Of a stretch of 64,000 bases of DNA, positions 11,531 to 23,106 are shown piece by piece (within the stretch, counting starts at the first letter, position 1; every line of letters begins with the position of its first letter). The translations under genes and the position numbers were made by a program. The notes beneath the pieces are model-generated. The model saw only the letters and a list, made by a program, of their open reading frames with translations, was not told where the DNA came from and ran no database searches. Location: positions 24,786,062-24,850,061 of the forward strand of contig CM055193.1 in NCBI GenBank assembly GCA_029224185.1, in the 5' to 3' direction. This stretch comes from Karalla daura (lineage: Eukaryota; Chordata; Actinopteri; Chaetodontiformes; Leiognathidae).

Positions 11531-14353
11531 ACCAGTATTTTTTATCTAGAGTAATTGTGATTTACTGAAAGGAAATTGCAAAATAGCCCTGTGAAAACTA
11601 AGAGGATAAACCAAGGTTTCCAAGCTCAATATCTACTGTGTAATGTGGCAAAGTACAGTCTCATTTTTCTCTAGTGTTTCTCTGGAAAAAACTGGTAACA
11701 GCAGTAAATGCAAATTCTCTCCCTCTTTTTCTCCCAGTCTCTCTCTCTCTCTCCCCACAAACACACACTGATGGCCAGCTGCTGCTAGCAGCTAGTAACC
11801 ACCAGTCTTTACAGGATATGATCACAACAAATACTAAATGAGAAAAGAAAGTAAAGCAAAACAGGATTAAGCACCTGGTTGCTCTGAAAGATTCAGTGAA
11901 TGAAGGTGGAGAGGTGATAAAGCTCTGCTGGTTGCTGGTCTCCAGCCATCTGGCCTGGCATTCTCGTAGCTAGCATTTGCTCAGTTTGGGTAAATCATTT
12001 TCTCTTGTTTGAATGGGGTAAAGAAAAAATCATAGCACAGATTAATTTGAATAAATCTGACTGGCTTGTATCCAGAAATGCACGATTTGAGTATGCTGTT
12101 GTAACTGTTAATCATGATTTTTGGAAGCTATTTTAATCTTTTGTTCAGCTTCTAAAGCTGGAGTGAGGACTGAAAGGACTATTATGAATAATAACCTGAT
12201 ACAAAATAGGAATCTATCCAAGAAATATGGAGATCTGCCTTACAGTGGTCAAAAGAAGGGTAAAACCTCTTGTCAGGTTCTGAAAACAGATAGAGCATTC
12301 TGGTGGTTAGCATTCGGGCTATTTGGCCGTGTGTGGCCCAGGAACAGCAGCAAGTCAGGTCCTCACTGAGATGCCACTGCGTTCCTGAATGGAACAACTC
12401 CAAATGCATTTCTGTATGAAGACAACTCACTCTACTTGCCTGAATTAAAAGTCAGTGCCTATTTCAAAGCGCTCCTCTGAGAAGGAAGTCCACAAATCAA
12501 CAGTGGGACCCTTGAAAAGACACTTCAGTTTGTTATGGCTCAGGAGAAGCACCACTGCATGTGGTCAGTTACAACATACAGACAGCAGAGTAAAACCTAA
12601 TCATCACTTCCTCTTTGAAGTTTGCCAAATCAGGTTGGATTAAAGATTAATGTATCAGACCACATCGGTAAGTATGCAAGCATGTTAAATTTTTCAGGAG
12701 TTTCATCAAAGTTGCAGAAAATGAAAAAAACTTTCTTGGCTGAAGTATGTGAGCCTTTCTGCTCCTGTCTGGCCATGTGTCAAGTATGAACTCACCTGTC
12801 TATCCGTTTCCAGGGGAAGGGAATTCCAGAGGACTTCACAAGTTTCCTAGTTGGGATTAGAGTCCAACTGAACTCATCAAGCGTCTGAGAGCAGTGTGCC
12901 TCTCCATAGTAAGTGCACTATTTTCCCAAAATGAGCTCTCCTGTTGCAATAAAAAGGAAGCAAATTGTCCATCTGAGGCTGATTATGTTCTTAAAATGAG
13001 AGTTCTCTATGCACACCCACACACATCGTCACTGAGATCTTCATAACATCCATTCTTAGGTGAAAATGTGCAGGAAACTTGCAAGGAGCAGGTGGTTTTG
13101 ACTGCTGAAGCTGACCGGTCCAGAAAGCAGGAGGCTGAATTAAATTATGCGAGACAGGTTGACATTCCTGTGCAAATTATTTTCAGATTGCTCTAAAAAT
13201 GAAGAAAACGGTGCCTGGGGAGCAGAGAAAGAAAGAACGGAGGAAGATTCCACTTTGGTGTCCAATGGGAAAGTCCTTTGAGTCTTACAAAAAGTCCAAA
13301 AATGCTGGTGGTGTGTGAGTTAAAAGCAGCACAGTGAGATCTGAGTAATCCCCTAACTGCAGTCAGCCTCACTGATAAACGGCAGCACTCCAACTCCACT
13401 TAGAAAAACACACAGCCCTATACACACTTATAAAACTCTTAACACACACACGCAAGGAGTTCACACACACACACACAGTTTTCACAGGAACTGAGCGTAC
13501 TAGAAGTGCTCACAGGGAGAGCAGGCAGGAATAATGCACTTAATTCAAGAGGGGAGAGAGAAAGAAAGAGGGAGGGGTTAGGAAAGAGGGGAAGGTGGGA
13601 GCAGAGAGGAGGAGCATAGAAAGGGGCAGGGGCAGCACTATGCTCTCACTGTGTATGTGTATGTGTGTGTCTCCTACTTTATTTTTTATAACCACTGTGG
13701 TCGGTGACTTAATTAATACTGAATACAGCAGCAGAGACTTCCTTCAAGACAATTCTGTGAACTTGAGCACGATAGCACAGTCATAGACGTGGACTGTGTC
13801 TTTTTGCTGAGAAACAAATAACAGGTCTGACTAGGTGGTTTAGCAGAACGGCAGTCCAGTGTTTCAGAGGCAGGCAGTTCGAACTTGGTTAACTTGGAGT
13901 AATGCAAAATGGGCATGTCATGTTTCCAGAGGCAGGCATCTTAGACTTGGTCATAAAACAAAAGGGCAGGTTGGTTACTGGGTTCATTGGGCCAGGCAGA
14001 ATGAGCAGACTAGGGAGTTGCCAGTGTCCAAACAGGTAGGAATGGAGTCCGGGAGAGTGGATGGAGGGAGCTGGAGAGTCATTAGAAAACGTAGAACTAT
14101 CTGGCAGTGAGAATGTGGAGTGGCAATAAATGTAGGGCTTATTGCTGCTGATAAGAGATAGGTATACTCCCAGGTGAATGGAATTGGCTTCATATCATAA
14201 CACTATAACAATGGATAAACAGTCCTCGTGAGACATAGCAGAAGGGGTATGTCAGAGCTTAAAAATCAAGTAGGAATTAACTGGCTGTGAGGCTTCCACT
14301 TTGCTTTAAATGTAAACTGTCCTGTGACCGGCGAGAGATCAGCCACACACACC
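11531..14353. other. No gene recognised
   Basis: No family is recognisable on either strand. There is a CT-rich run near 11720-11755, short CA runs near 13445-13480, and purine-rich sequence at 13550-13600. Open frames are short and lack motifs. Confidence 0.5.
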
Positions 14354-14549
14354 TAAAGGCCCCAGTATGCTTCCATGCCAGCATTTGCGCCTGCTGCATG
14401 GCGCAAACCAAGCCTCCAGCATGGATCTGCACCACCTCTTTAATGTTCTGCCCGACCACAGGGGGGCGGTACAAGTCTCTGCCCCCGGAGCAGACAAAGA
14501 TGAGATCATCTTAAAATAGGCTTACAATCGTAAAATATATGTAATAAGT

Positions 14550-14584
<35 letters not shown>

Positions 14585-14585
14585 G

Positions 14586-14644
<59 letters not shown>

Positions 14645-14864
14645 CAGTCAATTGAAAGATGGACATTTTAATGAATTTAAGCATCATTAAAAGCGGACAT
14701 GTTGGGGCAGACATTTTGTCACCCTATTTAAACATGGACCCATAGCACTTAGTTGCTTCAGGTCGCGAGGTCTCAAATTTTCCCCTGCACAAATCCATCT
14801 GCACCATGCCCCAAAATGGCGCTGACATCTGAGCCATTTCCGCAGAAGTATACTGGGGCCTTTA
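14354..14864. mobile_element. 511-bp MITE with 20-bp terminal inverted repeats
   Basis: The left terminus (14354-14373) and the reverse complement of the right terminus (14845-14864) match at 19 of 20 bases; both contain AAAGGCCCCAGTAT. There is no ORF. The interior includes a TA/CA/TA microsatellite. Flanking triplets TAA and TTA are compatible with a PIF/Harbinger-type 3-bp duplication if the element begins one base inside, but this is weak. Confidence 0.7.
14549..14642. repeat. (TA)n-(CA)n-(TA)n compound microsatellite
   Basis: About 20 bases of TA, about 30 bases of CA with one CG change, then about 45 bases of TA. It lies inside the MITE at 14354-14864. Confidence 0.95.
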
Positions 14865-15549
14865 CTTCAAAACTAATATGTAAAAGTATTATGCAGCAGG
14901 GAAGATTTTATTAGACCCATCCTGAATTGTCTGAAGGCCTCAAGTCAGGAAAACAATGCCTAAGACTTGACTTGAGGGGAGAGTGACAACTGAAGACAAA
15001 CTTGTGATTTACATCAATGACTTCAAACCTGCTCTGGTAACTATTTTGCGAATTTGAATGAGACAATGTTCTATGAAAATCACAACATAAGTGTCCAGAG
15101 AGGGAACCAGAGTGAGACAGGAAGAATGGCACATGGCACATTTTTTGTTTGTTTGTTTGTTTTTACCACAACTCTGTGGTGTTGCTAAAATCTTTGTGAC
15201 AGTGGTCCACTCACTACTACGCTGTTGTGCATTTGTGCATGTGTGTGCATGCATACGTGTGTGTGTGTGTGTGTGTATATATGCATGGATGTGTCTTTAT
15301 CTATAGGAGTAAATGTTTATTATTCATGTTGCGTATAGTATCTCATGTGAGACATTATTTTATGCTGGATACAGTATGTGGTTTGGGTAAATGAGTGTAC
15401 TTAATTATGACTTTATTATTATTATTATGATGATTATTATTACTTGTTTAATGTTACTGTGACAATTCTGAGGACTGTTGTGAATTGCAATGTTCTTTTG
15501 TGTATTTCAGTTGCTGGACTATCACAGATGTCTTTGAATGTGAGTTTAT
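14865..15549. other. No gene; simple repeats
   Basis: Contains a (TTTG)n tract near 15140-15163, a GT run at 15257-15276 and a (TTA)n tract at 15412-15441. No coding sequence was recognised. Confidence 0.6.
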
Positions 15550-17115
15550 GACAGCCGTTGTCTCAAGCAAATTTAGAAAGAGAGCAACAATATGTACATA
15601 GTGCTGCTGTCCTTAGACCCTTGCAAAGGCTGAGGAACAACTCCCAAGAAAACCCTGACAGGGAAAAAAAGAGGGTAAACCTCAGGGTGAGAGACAGAGG
15701 AGGGGATCCTCACCCAGGACGGATAGGCGGGAACAAGCAACACAGTATGGAAAGATACATGTATTGATGGCTAACAGTTTAGAATATAGATCAGAAGCCG
15801 AAACAGTCCAGAGTAGAGAAGGGCATGCAGCTGGGAGAGCCAGGTTGAGGGACGAGTCCTGGATACAACTCAGCATCTATGGAATCTGGGAGGAAGGAAA
15901 GCACAGACACTCCGGGGACGCGCAGTCCACATGCTATATGTTCGTCCTGCATAGTCACGGAATAAGAAAGGAGAAGAAGAAGTAAAGGGGGAGAAGGAGG
16001 AGGTGAAGGACAGATGGGGAGAGACCAAGAGGAGGGTGAGAAGATAGAGCTAAATGTACCGGGGACCCACTGGCAGACTCAACCTGGAGCAGCTCATCTA
16101 GCATATTAGGTCTATCTGTAAGCCATTTTAACCTACTCTTCAAGGTAGAGTGGGTGTCTGCCTCCTGGACTGAGACTGGTAAATGGTTCCACAGGAGAGG
16201 GCCTTGGTATCACAAGTAGGCCTGCATTCAGAGAACAGTGTTCTAGTGAGGTAATAAGGTTTTATCAGGTCTGAGATATACAAGAAGGATTTTGAACTGA
16301 ATCCTGGATGGTACAGGAAGCCAGTGAAAGGAGGCCAGAACTGGAGAGATATGATCTCTCTTTCTAGTTTGAGTAAGGACACGAGCTGCCATGTTCTGAA
16401 TGAGCTGCAGAGTTCTCAGCGACCTGTGGAGCATCCAGCCAATAAAGAGTTGCAGTAGTCAAGTCTAGAGGTCTCAAAGGCATGGACCAGCTGTTCTGCT
16501 GCGTGACGAGGGAGTAGGTGCCTAATTTTTGCAATATTGCGGAGGTGGAAGTAGGTAGTCCATGAGATGCATTTTTTGGGGGGACTAAAAAGCAGGTTTT
16601 GATCAAAGCTAACACCTAGGTTCTTTACAGCAGTGGCAGAAGGAGAAGCAAATCTATTTTACAGTGCTATGGCTGTTTTGGACCTATGAGCAGTAACTCT
16701 GTTTTTTTCAGAGTTCAGAAGGAGGACATTATGGGTCATCAAGGCCTTAATGTCATCAAGGCAGGATTGAAGCTCTGTAGACGATTTTGTTCACCTGACT
16801 TGACAGATAAAGGGGATTGATTATCATTGACACGCACAAACTGATATTGGTCTGAAAGATAGTACCAGAATCAGTATGCCTCTAATTCCAAGTTGATATT
16901 CAGTCTTCTTAGTAAGATCTGGTGGTCAACAGTATCAAAAGCAGCACTAAGATCTAACAAGACGAGCACTGAAACACGACCATGTCGAGGGACATGGTAT
17001 TTGATGTGGCTGGGAGGAGAGGCTCCATTTAGGGTAACATAATCTAATGCCAGGTTTCTGAAAAGGTTTCTGAAAGACCCAGCACATCAATGTTGTTGTC
17101 AGAGATTAATTAATT
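15550..17115 (-). pseudogene. L2-type LINE ORF2 remnant and 3' UTR
   Basis: The minus strand carries the 3' UTR (15550-16130), which ends in the same sequence as 20590-20680, including the GAGAGCAACAATRTGTACATAGTG block. The post-RT region follows, with SLRTLQLIQNMAARVLTQ and HWLPVPSRIQFKILL visible at 16243-16434, and then the RT. Near 16985-17040 the sequence jumps from RT to the start of the endonuclease (a NNIDVLGLSETW-like segment near 17075-17100). Most of the endonuclease is therefore missing. It is full of stops. The same family occurs at 19505-23970, 20590-22833 and 47476-49866. Confidence 0.75.
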
Positions 17116-17339
17116 TACAAGAATGGCTTCGGAAGACAAGGAGTGGGAAGTAGTAATCCACATTTAATATGCCTGTCCTGAGGAATGACTGGGGAATCCT
17201 GATTTTTTTCAAGGTTGTTAAAGTTTGCTCCTCTACTGTTTAATTTGGGCAGTTAGGGGACAGACACAGTCTCTATGGGGTTTTGTGAGGGTAACTGAAT
17301 AGAGGGAAGCACAGAGAAGTGTGTTAAACAGCAACTCTG

Positions 17340-18055
17340 CCTCCTGGTCTCAACTCTTGAGTCAGGGTGGGGGAGGACTAATGCACTTGGCCAGACTGCT
17401 AGAGTCTGGCTGCTCCTTCCAACGTGGGATGGATGCAGTCCCTCCTAATGAGACCAGGTCTACCCCAGACTGCCAATTGTCTGCAAAGACCACACCATTT
17501 GCGGGACACGCCCCCAACAACCAGGGATGAAATGATGATGATTGGGCAGGGGGCCAGAGAAAACTACAGTGTCCGATATTGTTTTGGGCATTGAACACAC
17601 CAACTCCACACTAATTTTAGTGACCTACTTGTGGCGTAACCGCAGGTCATTAGCGCCAACATGGATAACAATTTTACTATATTTACGCTTAGCCTTGGCC
17701 AGTAGCTTCAATTTGGACTCAATGTCGCCTTCTCTGGCCCCCAGGATGCAGAATAGGGCAGCTGGACTCGCTAACTTCACGTTCTTGTAAGATTCGTAAG
17801 AGTCGCCAATGACCAGAGGTCTAAACTCAGCAGGTGTGTCACCGGGCAGGTAGAACCTATTGGAAATGGAAAGCGGTAGGTGGGCCTCAGTGGACTTTGG
17901 CCAAGGACAATGCTTCCCTCTGGCAGTCACCCAGCTTCGCTGTGTTCCCGGCTGCTCGTGTGGCAGGTTGAGTGAGCTCCGACCTATACCCGTTTTTCTG
18001 TTCTTTGTCTTGTTACTGCAGTTTCTGTGGTTAGCTCGACATCCTTTGGCTCCAT
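17340..18055 (-). pseudogene. LINE ORF1 with SGNH-esterase-like domain
   Basis: The open frame 17625-17930 (minus) contains RPLVIGDS (residues 38-44) followed by ARxGDIESKLKLL and IVIHVGAND (residues 87-95). These match the GDS and GxND blocks of SGNH hydrolases. The domain continues at 17362-17598, where DNWQSGVDLV and GGTASIPRW stand where the DGxHP block would be; the catalytic Asp and His there are not preserved. ORF1 esterase domains are known in L2/CR1-type fish LINEs. The ORF1 lies upstream of the ORF2 remnant at 15550-17115 on the same strand, as expected. Loss of the last block and frame breaks indicate a dead copy. Confidence 0.7.
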
Positions 18056-18559
18056 GTCCTTTTAGTTAGTATTATTTTAAAACAAGTTTTGGCAAACAAA
18101 CTTTGACCATTGTGGGAAGTCTGCCTCTTGTGCTTTTGGTTAATATAGTGTAGAGAGGTTGTGTGACCTTGTGTTGGCCCAAGTGACAGGGCCAAGGGGG
18201 TTGTTCCTGGGGTGAAATTCCCCAGGTGGTGTTGTCGAAATTCATATTCATAATTCATATTTTCCGCGAAACTCTAACATCCTGCTATTGATCAGCAGAG
18301 AGCTACATATAATATACATCATTACATCTACACAACCTTCAACATTTACCCTTCAACATGGTAGCACCCATGACATCACTAATGATGTTAAACACTGTAT
18401 AAAACATTGGGAATTGTGGGGTAGCAGAACTACTGTAAACAAAACAAGGTGTAGACATAAAATGGCAGAGAGAAAAATGTATCCACTTGACAAGTGGCAT
18501 TCATTAGTCCACTTTCTCACAATGATAAGAATAATTAATTGCATTTATGTAGCTTTAGG
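18056..18559. other. No gene recognised
   Basis: No protein family, RNA gene or repeat was recognised. Confidence 0.5.
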
Positions 18560-18745
18560 AACAAACGCATAATTCTTGTTGTGCACCGTTTGAATATTCA
18601 GAAAAGTCTAGGGTATAAATTTCCCTGACGAGGTTAATCTTAAATTAAAAGCAACACTTAAAAGCACCCCCTTCTTTCACAGTGCTCTAAAGAAGCTCTT
18701 AGTACGAAAGATCTTCTTAATGGATCTAGGAAACATGGCCAGTCT
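18560..18745 (-). repeat. Partial inverted copy of the 10522-11530 element family
   Basis: The reverse complement of this segment follows the left arm of 10522-10760. It has a GTTTCCTAGATC-like start and blocks resembling CTTCTTTAGAGC and GGGAAATTTATACCCTA, then diverges. Similarity is moderate and gapped. Confidence 0.55.
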
Positions 18746-19504
18746 TGACCTGGGTGCGACCCAGATCTACATAAGAGGTTGAATCCAAGACGAGCAGATG
18801 AGACCTGTGTTCTGTGGCTGGTCACTCCGTTTGGTGCATGGCATGCCACAGGGGGGCCTCGGACTGTGCACGGGCCAGTCGCAACTCCCACTAATGTCAG
18901 AGTGTGACAACATTAATTCCTGTTCCTTCCCACTGAAGCCTAGTGACAAACCTCTCACCAATGGAGAGGGAGGGGTTGCCTGGCAAGACTCGCTGCTCGG
19001 GGGGCTGCTCCTTTGGGTGCCAGGGGCGGTTGCTACCCCGTGCTCCCTGGGGACAGAGTGGGGGGGGGGGGGGGGGTGGCATGGCTGGTATGGTTCTGGT
19101 GTCAAGTGCGGGGACAGAAACTTTTTTTTTCTGCTCTGATTCATTGTTGATTAAAGACAGGAAATTGCATGGGTTGCGTCTACTTCCACGAACATGTCTC
19201 TTGATTCAAATATTATATATATATACATGACACAAATAGTGACATAGTTATAGTTAACATAATTATTTATATAATTAATTAATACTCTAATACTACTAAT
19301 CTTCAAGAAATGGCTTGTAAATCGATCAAGCAAGGGAGGAGCAATAGATGCAAACTTTGTGTATTCTCCATAGCAATCAGATGAGAGCAAAACTGAAGTG
19401 AAGCTTCTGCCTGCAAACATTTGCTCCACAAATGTGGAACATCTAGGCCAAGATGGATTTAAACATATATGAGAGTTGAAGAACAAAAAGACCCTTGATG
19501 TTTT
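18746..19504. other. No gene; includes a 17-base poly(G) run
   Basis: GC-rich at 18770-19080, with 17 consecutive G at 19060-19076, then AT-rich. Open frames over this area on both strands show no family resemblance and are not called. Confidence 0.55.
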
Positions 19505-19962
19505 GCATGGGCTTCAGACTTTTTAGATTGAATCATAGTACTGAGACTGCACTGGTTAAAGTCACTAATGAACTCTTAATAGCGACTACCCATGGTCTTG
19601 TTTCGATGCTTGTCTTGTTAGATCTCCGTGCCGCTTTTGACACACTTGACCACCAGATCTTACTTAGGAGACTGGAATATCAACTTGGAATCAGAGGCAC
19701 TGCTTTAGACTGGTTCGGGTCCTATTTTTCAGATCAATGTCAGTTTGGGCATGTCAATGTCAATCTCCATTTACTAAAGTCAGTCACGGTGTTCCACAAG
19801 GATCTGTGCTCGTTCCAATTCTCTTCTCTTCATACATGCTCCCTCTAGACGATATCATCAGGAATTATTCAATAGATTTCCACTGTTCTGCTAACGACCA
19901 TCTATCAAGCCGGGTGAACACAATCGTCTACAGCAGCTTCATTCCTGCCTTGCTGACATTAA
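19505..19962 (+). pseudogene. L2-type LINE RT fragment (first piece of a composite element)
   Basis: The plus-strand frame 19495-19848 reads FRLNHSTETALVKVTNELL, then VLLDLRAAFDTLDHQILLRRLEYQLG, then TALDWFGSYFSDQCQFGHV. This is the fingers/palm part of an L2 RT. The shifted frame 19737-20075 supplies HGVPQGSVLVPILFSSYMLPLDDIIRN and a decayed FHCSANDH in place of FHCYADD. The element is interrupted at 19963 by a MITE and continues at 20397-20477 and 23107-23970, confirmed by base-level match to the minus-strand copy at 21931-22060. Confidence 0.8.
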
Positions 19963-20396
19963 GGCTGCATCTCAATTCTTCCCTTTATCCCTTCATCTTA
20001 CCCCTACCTCTTGGTTTTGCACGTTCACGAGAGACCAAGGGGAAGGGGAAAGACGAAGGGCTGCACACCCCTTGAAACCAAGTAAGATCCCGCCCTCACT
20101 TCAAACCGAGGGCTACGAATTGAGACTGGCATCAGGATGGCTTCAGCACGTCAACCACTAAAGGAGTCCCATAAATGAGAGAAATTTAAGCAGTTTATCA
20201 TGATTTAGAATTATGATGCTCATGTGTTACATTACATTTGAACTGTTGTTGCGGTTAAGTAGTAGTAATGTGTGTTTAGTCCCATTTCTTAGGGGAACGG
20301 CCTACCCCTTGCTGTCCTGCTTGAAATTGAGGGGTAGACGAAGACTAAGACCAAGGACTTAGGGGAAGGGGTAAGGGGAAGAATTGAGACGCAGCC
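19963..20396. mobile_element. 434-bp MITE inserted in the LINE
   Basis: The left end (GGCTGCATCTCAATTC) and the reverse complement of the right end (GGCTGCGTCTCAATTC) match at 15 of 16 bases, and the similarity extends inward through CCCYTTA. The interior has no ORF. The LINE reads continuously across the insertion: left flank GACATTAA, right flank GAAGGCCTTGATGAC, compared with GACATTAAGGCCTGGATGAC in the related copy. The flanking triplets TAA and GAA are compatible with a decayed 3-bp duplication of PIF/Harbinger type. Confidence 0.75.
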
Positions 20397-20589
20397 GAAG
20401 GCCTTGATGACCCATAATATCCTCCATCACAACTCTGAAAAAAGTTACTGCTCATAGGTCCAAAATGCATATGTGACTACAGTGAGAGTAAAAAGAAGTT
20501 GATCCCTTGCTGATTTTGTTGGTTTGCCCACTAATAAAGACAAGAACATTCTATACTTTTAATTGTAGATAACAACAACTTTACAACTT

Positions 20590-22833
20590 TGTTTGTTTTA
20601 AGTGCCATTTCACAACAGCTGTTATCTCAGGGCACTTTACAAGGAGAGCAACAATGTGTACATAGTGAAAAACCCCCTGAACAACTCCCAAGACAGGGAA
20701 AAAAGGGGAGAAACCTCAGGTTGAGAGACAGAGGAGGGGATTCTCACCCAGGACGGACAGGTGGGCACAAGCAAAACAGTACTGATGGCTAACAGTTCAG
20801 GATGTAAATAAATCAATGAATTGAATCAGTCCGGAGTAGAAAGCAGGCGGAACCGCAGTGAGAAGAGCCAGGTTGAGGGACGGGGTCCTAGATCCAGCTC
20901 AGCATTGATGGAACCCGGGAGGGAAAAAATAAAAATGATAAAAAATCAAATTTCTTTAAAAAAATGTTTAAATTTTTTTTAAAGAAATAAAAATAAAAAA
21001 TAAAAAAATTGAAAAATGTGATTTTAATTAAAAAAAAATAATAATAAAAATAAAATAATAAAACAGAAAAAAAGAAAAATTAAAAAATAAAAAGGAGAGG
21101 AAGGAGTGGTGGAGGAGGAGAGGGAGGAAGAGGGAGGAGATGGAAAACAGACGGGGAGAGGCCAAGAGGATAGAGAGAAGCTAGAGGGAACATGAACCTG
21201 ATTCACACCCACAAGGAAGGCAGAGAAGGTAGAGCTCAATGTGCAGGCGACCCCCAGCGGACTCAACCTATAGCAGCTTATCTTGGATTTATCTGTAGGC
21301 TCTGTCAAAAAGGAGGGTTTTTAACCTACTCTTAAAGGTAGAGAGAGTGTCTGCCTCCTGGACTGAAACTGGTAGATGGTTCCATAACAGAGGGCCTTGG
21401 TAGCTGAAGGCTCTGGCTCCCCATCTAGACTTGAGGAGCCACAAGTAGGCCTGTATTCAGAGAACGAAGTGTCCTAGTTGGGTAATAGGGTTTTATCAGG
21501 TCTGAGATATAAGAGGGTGCCAGACCATGAAGACCTTTATAGACAAAGAGAAGGATTTTGAACTGGATCCTGAAAGGTACAGGAAGCCAGTGCAATGAGG
21601 CCAGAACAGGAGAGATATGATCTCTCTTTCTAGTTTTAGTCAGGACACAAGCGTTGTGCCACGTTTTGAATGAGCTGCAGAGTTCTCAGCGACCTATTGC
21701 AGCTTCCAGCCAGTAAAGAGTTGCGGTAGTCCAGCCTGGAAGACATGGACCAGCTGTTTCGCTGCATGGGGAGGGAGTAGGCGTCTTATTTTTGCAATAT
21801 TGCGGAGGTGGAAGAGGGCAGTCCGTGAGATAAATTTTATGTGGGCGCTAAAAGACAGGTCTTGATCAAAACTAACACCAAGGTTCTTTACAGCGGTGGC
21901 AGAAGGAGTCGCAAAACTACTTTATAATGCTATGGCATCAGATATGGAGTCACGTAGGTGTTTTGGACCTATGAGCAGGAACTCTGTTTTTTCAGAGTTT
22001 AGAAGGAGGAAATTATTAGTCATCCAGGCCTTAATGTCATCAAGGCAGGACTGAAGCTGTTGTAGACGGTTGTGCTCGCCTGGCTTGATAGATACATATA
22101 ATTGAGTGTCATCAGCGTAACAGTGGAAGTCTATAGAGTGACTCCTGATGATATCACCTAGAGGGAGCATATATAAAGAGAAAAGAACTGGACCAAGCAC
22201 AGATCCTTGTGGAACCCCATGGCTGACTTTAGTACGTGGAGATTGGTTATCATTGACACAAACAAACTGATATCGGTCTGAAAGATAGGACCGGAACCAG
22301 TCTAGGGCAGTGCATCTGATTCCAAGCTGATATTCCAGTCTCCTTAGTAAGATCTGGTGGTCAACTGTATCAAAAGCAGCACTCAGATCTAACAAGACAA
22401 GCACTGAAACAAGACCATGGTCAGATGCCATTAAGAGGTCATTAGTGACTTTAACCAGTGCAGTCTCTGTGCTATAATTCATTCTAAAACCAGACTGGAA
22501 GGATTCAAATAAACTTTTGTTATTAAGGTGTTCACAGAGCTGGTTGGCAATGATTTTCTCAAAGATTTTTTTTTAGATGAAGATAAGATTAGAGATCGGC
22601 CTGTAGTTTGCTAAAGTTCCTGGATCAAGGGACGGTTTCTTGAGGAGGGGTTTGATTATTACAACTTTGAAAGTAAGAGGAACGTAGCCTGTTGTTTTGG
22701 GACAGGTTGATGAGGTCAAGTAAGGAGGTGGTGATTAGGCAGCACTTCCTTTAACAACTTGGTCGGAATTGGGTCAAGGAGGCAGGTCGATGATTTAGAG
22801 GAGAAGATGAGAGTAGTCAGCTGATGCAGGTCA
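20590..22833 (-). mobile_element. L2-type LINE, minus strand, inserted in the Tc1-like element
   Basis: A 5'-truncated LINE read from 22833 down to 20590. It comprises the RT N-terminus (22490-22830), the RT core (21922-22482), the post-RT domain (21500-21920) and a 3' UTR. The 3' UTR contains a very A/T-rich insert at 20925-21090 with a self-complementary TTTCTTTAAAAAAAT...TTTTTTTAAAGAAA stretch. It ends in the GGCACTTTACAAGGAGAGC block shared with the copy at 15550. It is the best-preserved member of this family in the window. Confidence 0.8.
21922..22482 (-). CDS. L2 LINE reverse transcriptase core, partial, open frame
   Basis: This has 186 codons without a stop. In order: STETALVKVTNDLL; LLDLSAAFDTVDHQILLRR (first catalytic Asp block); WFRSYLSDRYQF; SHGVPQGSVLGPVLFSLYM; FHCYADDTQLYV (catalytic YADD intact); NSEKTEFLLIG. 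RTs of this type copy LINE RNA at a nicked target. The frame starts inside the protein and ends at a stop before the thumb is complete, so the product would be inactive. The intact motifs mean that this copy is younger than the plus-strand copy around it. Confidence 0.85.
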   Translation of the reverse strand: MNYSTETALVKVTNDLLMASDHGLVSVLVLLDLSAAFDTVDHQILLRRLEYQLGIRCTALDWFRSYLSDRYQFVCVNDNQSPRTKVSHGVPQGSVLGPVLFSLYMLPLGDIIRSHSIDFHCYADDTQLYVSIKPGEHNRLQQLQSCLDDIKAWMTNNFLLLNSEKTEFLLIGPKHLRDSISDAIAL

Positions 22834-23106
22834 ATGTATGTATTCTAACATGGAGAGACAGAATATCAACACGAAAATCCAGAAAATAACTTTAAAGAAT
22901 ATATTTTAATTGATTTGTATTTCATTGAGGGAAATAAGTATTTGATCCCTCTACCAAAAAGCATTTAATACTTGATGGCAAAGCCTTTGTTTGCAAGCAC
23001 AGCAGTCAGACATTTGTTGTAGTGAACCACAAGGTTAGCACACATATCAGGGGGAATTTAACCAACAAAATCAGCAAGGGATCAAATACTTTTTACTCTC
23101 ACTGTA

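Larger units (their letters stand above)
20480..23104. mobile_element. Tc1/mariner-type element, internally deleted, carrying a LINE
   Basis: The left end begins CAGTGAGAGTAAAAAG and continues through GATCCCTTGCTGATTTTGT. The right end is its inverted copy, ending at 23104 with CTCTCACTG. Both ends are flanked by TA (20478-20479 and 23105-23106), as expected for Tc1 insertions. Joining the flanks restores LINE sequence (GTGAC then TATCTGACACCATAGCA). About 95 bp of the left arm and 270 bp of the right arm remain. The right arm includes a second TGAGGGAAATAAGTATTTGATCCC block like that in salmonid-type Tc1 elements. No transposase is left. Confidence 0.85.

Noticed and set aside
18767..19230. 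Pro/Ser-rich and Gly-rich open frames over 100 codons
   Set aside because: They overlap a poly(G) run and GC-rich sequence, lack motifs and occur on both strands at once.
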